This document shows positions 58,737-64,000 of a stretch of 64,000 nt of DNA, piece by piece (positions within the stretch are counted from its first letter, which is position 1; the number at the start of each line of letters is the position of its first letter). Source of the stretch: Eretmocerus hayati (taxonomy: Eukaryota > Arthropoda > Insecta > Hymenoptera > Aphelinidae). Position numbers and translations under genes: made by a program. The notes below the pieces were generated by a model. The model was not told the DNA's origin. It made no database searches and worked only from the letters and a program-made list of their open reading frames with translations. The stretch is from the NCBI GenBank assembly GCA_029851415.1, contig CM056742.1, positions 60,476,454 through 60,540,453 on the forward strand, read 5' to 3'.

Positions 58737-59690
58737 AAGGTTCGAAACCTTTCCGAAAGCTTTCATAGAAAGCTTTCGGAAAGTTAACTATGTCCCTTCC
58801 CACTAAACTTTTCGAAAGGTTTCAACGAAAGTTGCTGAACACCTTTCAGGAAAGGTTCCCTACAGGATTTTCGGAAAGATTACTACAAGGAAACCTCCGT
58901 GAAAATTTTCTTGAAAGAGATCTAGCAATTGTCACTGACAGGTTTCTGAAGGAAAGCCAACGAACAGCTACTCGAAACTTTCGCTGGAATGTTTCTGAAA
59001 GGTTTCTGAAAGGTGCTGACAAAACTCGTTGCTCAAAACTTTTACTGAAAGGTTTCTGAAAGGTGCCAACGAAACTCGTTGCTCGATACTTTTCTTGGAA
59101 GGTTTCTGAAAGGTTTCCGAAAGCTCTAAAAAAAACGGCTCCCCAAAACTTTCGCTGAAAGATTTCTGAAAGGGTTTCGAAAGGTGTCGATGAAACCAGC
59201 TCTCCAAAACTTTCACTGACAGGTTTCGGAAAGGTTTCCGAAAGCTGTCGATAGCAACGGCTCCCCAAAACTTTCCATGAAAGGTTTCGAAGAGGTTTTG
59301 GAAAGCTGTCGATGGAACCCGCTCTCTAAGACTTTCACAGAAAGATTTCTAAAAGGTTTCCGAAAGGTGTCGATGAGACCAGCTCCCCAAAACTTTCCCT
59401 GGAAGGTTTTTGAAAGGTTCCCGAAAAGTGTCGATGAAACCCGCTCTCCAAAACTTTCACTGAAAGGTTTCGGAAAGGTTTTGGAAACCTGTCGATAAAA
59501 CCCGCTCTCCAGAACTTTTACTGAAAGTTTTCGGAAAGGTTTTGGAAAGCTGTCGATGGAACCCGCTCTCCGAAATTTTCACTGAAAGGTTTCGGAAAGG
59601 TTTTCAGGAGGTGTCGATGAAACCAGCTCCACGAAACTTTTGCTGGAAGGTTACTGAAAGGTTTCCAAAAGATGTCGGATGAAAGCATAT
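58697..59690. repeat. GAAAGGTTTC tandem repeat, 61-bp period
   Basis: From about 59,040 the unit is regular. TGTCGATG-type marks stand at 59,185, 59,247, 59,308, 59,369 and 59,430, giving spacings of 62, 61, 61 and 61. Each unit holds GAAAGGTTTC twice, then TGTCGATGRAACC, then GCTCNCCAAAACTTTC. The first 350 bp are less regular and rich in AAGCTTTC/GAAAGCTT palindromes. ORFs of up to 140 codons here are repeat translations. Confidence 0.9.
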
Positions 59691-60720
59691 GAGAGCCATG
59701 CCTATGTTGTCATTTTAAGCAAAATATCAAAAACTGTATTCTTAAATGTATGCCAAAAATCAGGGGATGATTCCTTTACTCAGATTCTTGTTGATGTTGA
59801 TAGTTCTTGTATTGAAGAAAATAGTCGCACAGTTTAAAGGTCAGGAATAAAAAAACGATTTTTGTAAATTGAGCTCTATGTTTGGCTTTTTCGCAAAACT
59901 GCTCAAGTTGTATCAACTGTAGCTCCTATGGAAAGTATGATAATCGACTTCTAATACTAGTGTTCAAATTGTGGGTTTTTTCAAGACCTTCAAAATGACT
60001 ACCAATGGAAGTCGACTATCACATGTCTAGTAGAAGCTACATCGCTTTGGAGCAGGCCCAAAAATCGCTCAAATCTGCTCTCAGCAAATAGCTCCTAGAA
60101 GTTACTGGGCCGCACTTTTGATTCTTGACTATTTCTCCCTTGAAAGTGCTGAACTCAACGAAGAAAATGCGCCCAAATACGTGAAAAAAAATTAGTTTAG
60201 TCGGAGCTATGATTTTTGAAAAATTGGCTGAAAAAGGGCCTAAAATAGACCTTCTATGGGCCCCAGGGCCCATGGGGGGCATCGGAAAAATCCAAAAAGG
60301 ATTTTTTTGTACTCTATAAACATAGTATTGAAGGAAAAAAAATTTTTTGGATTTTTCCCGGACCCCTCTGGTGACGGCTCTGGCCGAAATGCTCCGAAAT
60401 GACTCATATATACCTCATTGGGAGGGAATTTGATCCTATTTCATTGGACGGTCTCATTTTGAGTATATGTTTTGAAAGGATTCAGGAAGTTTTCGAGGAA
60501 GTTTTCGGTCACTCAAAAATGCAAGGTCTCATGTAATGCCATGAAAACTTTCTGAAAGCTTCCATCAAAACTTCCCCTGCAAGGGCCGAGGAATATTATT
60601 CAACTTCTCGCTGAGTAGTTCTTGGAAGCTTACAGAAAGTGTCCAGAAAGTTTACAGACACTTGACTAATATAAGCAAGATTCCATAAAAAGTTGACCAA
60701 AGGTTTTTGAATGTTCTTAC
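59691..60720. other. Unassigned DNA
   Basis: An open run ending in TAA at about 59,765-59,838 (starting SGDDSFTQILVDVDSS) follows an AG acceptor-like site and might be a leftover exon. GGGCCCCAGGGCCC near 60,261 is a GC-rich near-palindrome. I saw nothing else. Confidence 0.35.
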
Positions 60721-60779
60721 CAAAACTCTCCCTGCAACGGCCTCAAAGTTAATTCTACTTGGACTTTGGCTAGAGGGCT

Positions 60780-61110
60780 TCTGCCCACGTAACACGGGAA
60801 TCTTTCAGAAATATTCCAGAAATATTCTATTGAACGATTGGAATATTTCAGGAATATTGCACTGGAATATCCCTGGAATATAGTCATGTCCTCGGCTGGG
60901 AATTTTTCTGGGAAGCTTTCATGGATAGATCCCTGAAAATCTTCCGGAAATCTCCCGAAAACCATTCAGTGAATGATCTCTGGAAGATTCCACTCGTAAC
61001 TTCCTGATATATAGTTATGTCCGCGGTTGGAAATGTTCCTGGAATCTTTCATGGAAGATTCATGGTGATATTTCTGAAATATTTCAGAAAAATCCTGAGT
61101 ATGTTGCACC
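60780..61110. repeat. Diverged ~125-bp repeat, two copies
   Basis: ATATAGTCATGTCCTCGGCT near 60,878 and ATATAGTTATGTCCGCGGTT near 61,011 begin similar stretches containing CTTTCATGGA. Inverted GGAATATTTC/GAAATATTCC motifs precede them. The style resembles the GAAAGG repeats on both sides but the sequence differs. Confidence 0.45.
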
Positions 61111-62939
61111 TAGATTCCTCAAAAATTTTATGGGATCTTTTACTGTAGAGTTATAATCTCCTGAATTCTCTTACAAACAGTTCAATGATAGAGATTCGAT
61201 GCAGTTACCTCTAGAACCAGGACTAGAACTATTTCAAAGTTAGAAGTATCCGCTCATGGCAAATCTGAGAAAAGAGTTAGCGGATATTAACTGATTTTGT
61301 TCACAGCCAAAAAGCAGCCATGTTGGTCAAACTGACAATGTATTTTACCTCCGTTGTGTTCATCTAAAGTTCAGACCAGATTCATTCTTCTAGTTGTCGG
61401 GACTGAGCTAAAAAAACTGGATACTTTTTAGTACTCCCCTTCTTGAATGAAAAGGGGATATGGTAATAAAATCATTCCTAGCATAGTTTGAATCTATTCA
61501 CTCCCCTTATAGTAGATTGAGTAAATGTTGTTTGACCATTTAGTTATAATATTAACTTCCCTTATAATGGATTTGATAAGATTAGCTCTGAGGAAGCCAA
61601 ATCGAGAATTGACGTTGAATAGGTAGTATATCCTAACTGGATTAGACTCCAAAATTGGGGTAAGGAACTAGTTCAGATTTTACGGCAAAGTGTCACATAG
61701 TTTTAGCTCAATGAGGAATTTTTACATATTTAAATTATTCTTGAGAGTATCTTCTCGGATATGTTGACTGTTCGTGGCATAAGAAAGCCCAAAACACAGA
61801 AGCATAATCCCCAAACTTGACTTCATTTCTTTCCAAAGAATTGTATCTTTGAAATAACTGACCTAACATATGGAAAGGATACTTCTTATTGTGGCTCCAG
61901 TCTGGTAGCGGAACTTCTCCAAGCTTCCAAACAGTCTTTGATATTTCAACTGTTTTCATATAGGATCGGTTAGCCAATAAATTTATCAAGAAAGGACTTT
62001 GAATACAGTCTGAGTTAATGGGTATTGCACAAGATCACAGTAGTCAAGATCAATTGATCTTGACTACTGTGAGTTTGTGCTGTATTGGAAGATTTGAGAA
62101 TATTCTGCAATGACAATTTGTAAAAAGCACTGTCATAATCCATTTGATGATGATAACAATAAAGGGCCATAACAAAGCATCCAAGAACGGAATGAAAGTC
62201 TACGCTCATCAGTTGTGTTGAATAGGAAAAGTGTACTATAAGACTTACCTCGACAGAATCCTGCAACCATCACTGACGTCGACTCCAGGAATCTTTGTGA
62301 ATATTGTGTATGACAAGGTGTATAATTGCACTATCATCCCTGCAAGTGGTAGAGTTTATCTACAATACATATGCTGGCACCAATTTTCCTAAAAATATAT
62401 GTTCTCTTTAACACAAAGGGTCTTGCTCTTTGCTCAAGACTTGAGACACAACAAGGTTATTAGTAGGCAGAAATATACTCATCTGATCCACAAATTCCAC
62501 AGCTCTACAAATTTATTGAGGAAACTACTTCAATAAGTCTGATGCGAAAACAGAGTTCCGAGATTATTTGTCCTCATCGCGACGAGGATACTCCACCAGG
62601 AAGTGAGTAACAGAAAAATCAGAAAACATGTAAAAACACAAGAATGTTCTCGATTTGCACAAATAGATTTCCACTACGAATCGGCGAGCAGGCTTCAAGC
62701 AAGAGAATGACCGACACACTCAGCACTCGATAATTTGCAGAATTGACTACGAACTGAATGATTCATGCGAAATTCACTCTTGCACGAGGAAACTGGGGAT
62801 AGTCAACAAACCATCAAGATAGCCGACTTCCCCAAACATGACCAGACTTGACCCTGCGGACTGCCTGATGTCGACTGTCGCATGCACGGTCGCGAGGATG
62901 GCCCTATGGTAGAAATAACGAGCATGTGTGATCTGGACT
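61111..62939. other. Unassigned AT-rich DNA
   Basis: ORFs of 83-84 codons occur on the minus strand at 61,735-61,989 and 62,015-62,266, with no recognised domain. The second overlaps a long perfect palindrome. I see nothing else. Confidence 0.45.
62027..62080. repeat. Long hairpin with a 38-bp perfect palindromic core
   Basis: Bases 62,035-62,072 (half-site TCACAGTAGTCAAGATCAA) are exactly self-complementary with no loop. After a two-base mismatch on each side, GCACAA pairs with TTGTGC, extending the hairpin to 54 bp. It has no T-run and no gene next to it. Confidence 0.9.
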
Positions 62940-64000
62940 TGGCAATGCAAGGTTCCATGAAAAGTTGCCCGAAAGTTTCTGGACGCTTTCACCGAAATTT
63001 GTCCTATGAGCATTATTTGAAAGTTCCATCGGACCTCCCACCGAAAGGCTTCTGAAAGGTTTCAGAAAGTTTTTCGGAAAGTTTTCGGACACTTGGCAAG
63101 ACAAAGTTTCGTGAGAGGTTTCAGAAAACCTTTCTGAAAGCTTTCATCGAAAGTTTCACTGCAAAGATGCGGAAATTCTGATGGTCCTTGCGCCAGAAGG
63201 CCCCTGGAAGGTTTCGGGAAGCTTTCATCATAATTTCCCCCGCAAAGATCTCAAAGTCTCATCGGACCTTCCGCCGAAAGGCTTCTGAAAGGTTTCAGAA
63301 AATTTTTCGGAAAGTTTTCGGACACTTGGCAAGGCAAAGTTTCGTGAAAGGTTTCAGGAAACCTTTCTAAAAGCTTTCATTTAAAGTTTCACTGCAAAGA
63401 TGTGGAAATTCTGATGGTCCTTGCGCTGAAAGGCTCCTAGAAGGTTTCGGAAAGCTTTCATCAAAATTTCCCCTGAAAAGATCTGAAAGTCTCATCGGAC
63501 CTTCCACCGAAAGGCTTCTGAAAGGTTTCAGGAAGTTTTCGGACACTTGGCAAGGTAAAGCTTCGTGAAAGGTTTCAGGAAACCTTTCTGAAAGCTTTCA
63601 TTGGAAGTTTCACTGCAAAGATGTGGAAATTCTGATGGTCCTTGCGCTGAGAGGCCCCTGGAAGGTTTCGGAAAGCTTTCATCAAAATTTCCCCTGAAAA
63701 GATCTGAAAGTCTCATCGGACCTTCCACCGAAAGGCTTCTGAAAGGTTTCAGAAAGCTTTTCGAAAAGTTTTCCGACACTTGGCAAGGCGAAGTTTCGTG
63801 GAAGGTTTCAGGAAACCTTTTTGAAAGCTTTCATTGAAAGTTTCACTGCAAAGATGTGGAAATTCTGGTGGTCCTTGCGCTGAAAGGCTTCTGAAAGGTT
63901 TCAGAAAGGTTTCATAGTATCCTTTCCATGAAAGGACAAGAGAAAGCCTTATGAAAGCTTTCAGAAACCTGTTAGAAAGCTTTCGGTGAAAACTTTCCGT
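62940..64000. repeat. GAAAGGTTTC-related tandem array, ~233-bp period
   Basis: ATCGGACCTYCC stands at 63,028, 63,261, 63,494 and 63,715, giving spacings of 233, 233 and 221. Each unit contains CACCGAAAGGCTTCTGAAAG, GTTTTCGGACACTTGGCAAG, TTTCACTGCAAAGATG and GATGGTCCTTGCGC. The shorter last spacing is due to a deletion around AAATTTTTCGG. The array runs to the window end, so its length is unknown. The core is shared with the 61-bp repeat near 59 kb. Confidence 0.92.

Noticed and set aside
58846..59268. 140-codon minus-strand ORF with repeating SETFQK-type units
   Set aside because: It is the translation of the 61-bp tandem repeat; the same repeat is open in the other strand as well.

Overview
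The window looks like animal, most likely arthropod, nuclear DNA. It has short GT-AG introns of about 60-85 bp, pogo/Tigger transposons, a degenerate copy of a multicopy gene family I know from arthropod genomes, an RPA1-like gene with introns, and long satellite arrays. No prokaryotic operons, rRNA genes or CRISPR arrays were seen. The species cannot be named from the sequence.

Layout. (1) 1-30.95 kb is a head-to-tail satellite array of about 115 monomers of ~248.6 bp, already under way at base 1. It contains recent higher-order duplications (4,223 bp = 17 monomers; 1,243 bp = 5 monomers). A 2,199-bp Tigger-like element at 23,135-25,333 interrupts it, with an apparently intact two-exon CENP-B-like transposase. 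(2) 30.95-31.44 kb is a decayed array edge. (3) 31.4-35.4 kb is mostly unassigned DNA with small repeats. (4) 35.4-44.6 kb is the most unusual region. A pseudogene of the arthropod multicopy family is split into N- and C-terminal parts by a 7,707-bp insert (35,790-43,496). The insert sits exactly between AAA and TTT with no target duplication. It is a giant palindrome, and two further giant palindromes (1,171 and 2,174 bp) are inserted in its arms. (5) 44.6-50.5 kb holds an unknown ORF broken by one stop, an envelope-like fragment, and a fourth large palindrome (49,022-50,107) flanked by TA. (6) 50,498-52,985 is a second Tigger element, dead, with two in-frame stops. (7) 53,212-55,131 is a fifth large palindrome with a 524-bp insertion in one arm, followed by a possible hAT end. 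(8) 57.8-58.7 kb is a five-exon RPA1-like gene whose 3' end runs into GAAAGGTTTC-type tandem repeats. These repeats return as a 233-bp array from about 62.95 kb to the window end.

The genes do not form a shared pathway. What connects the window is repeat dynamics: unequal exchange in satellites, TA-targeting pogo/Tigger elements, and long non-coding foldback elements that nest in one another and break genes. Short ORFs in satellites and palindrome arms recur because the DNA recurs, and I treat them as non-coding.
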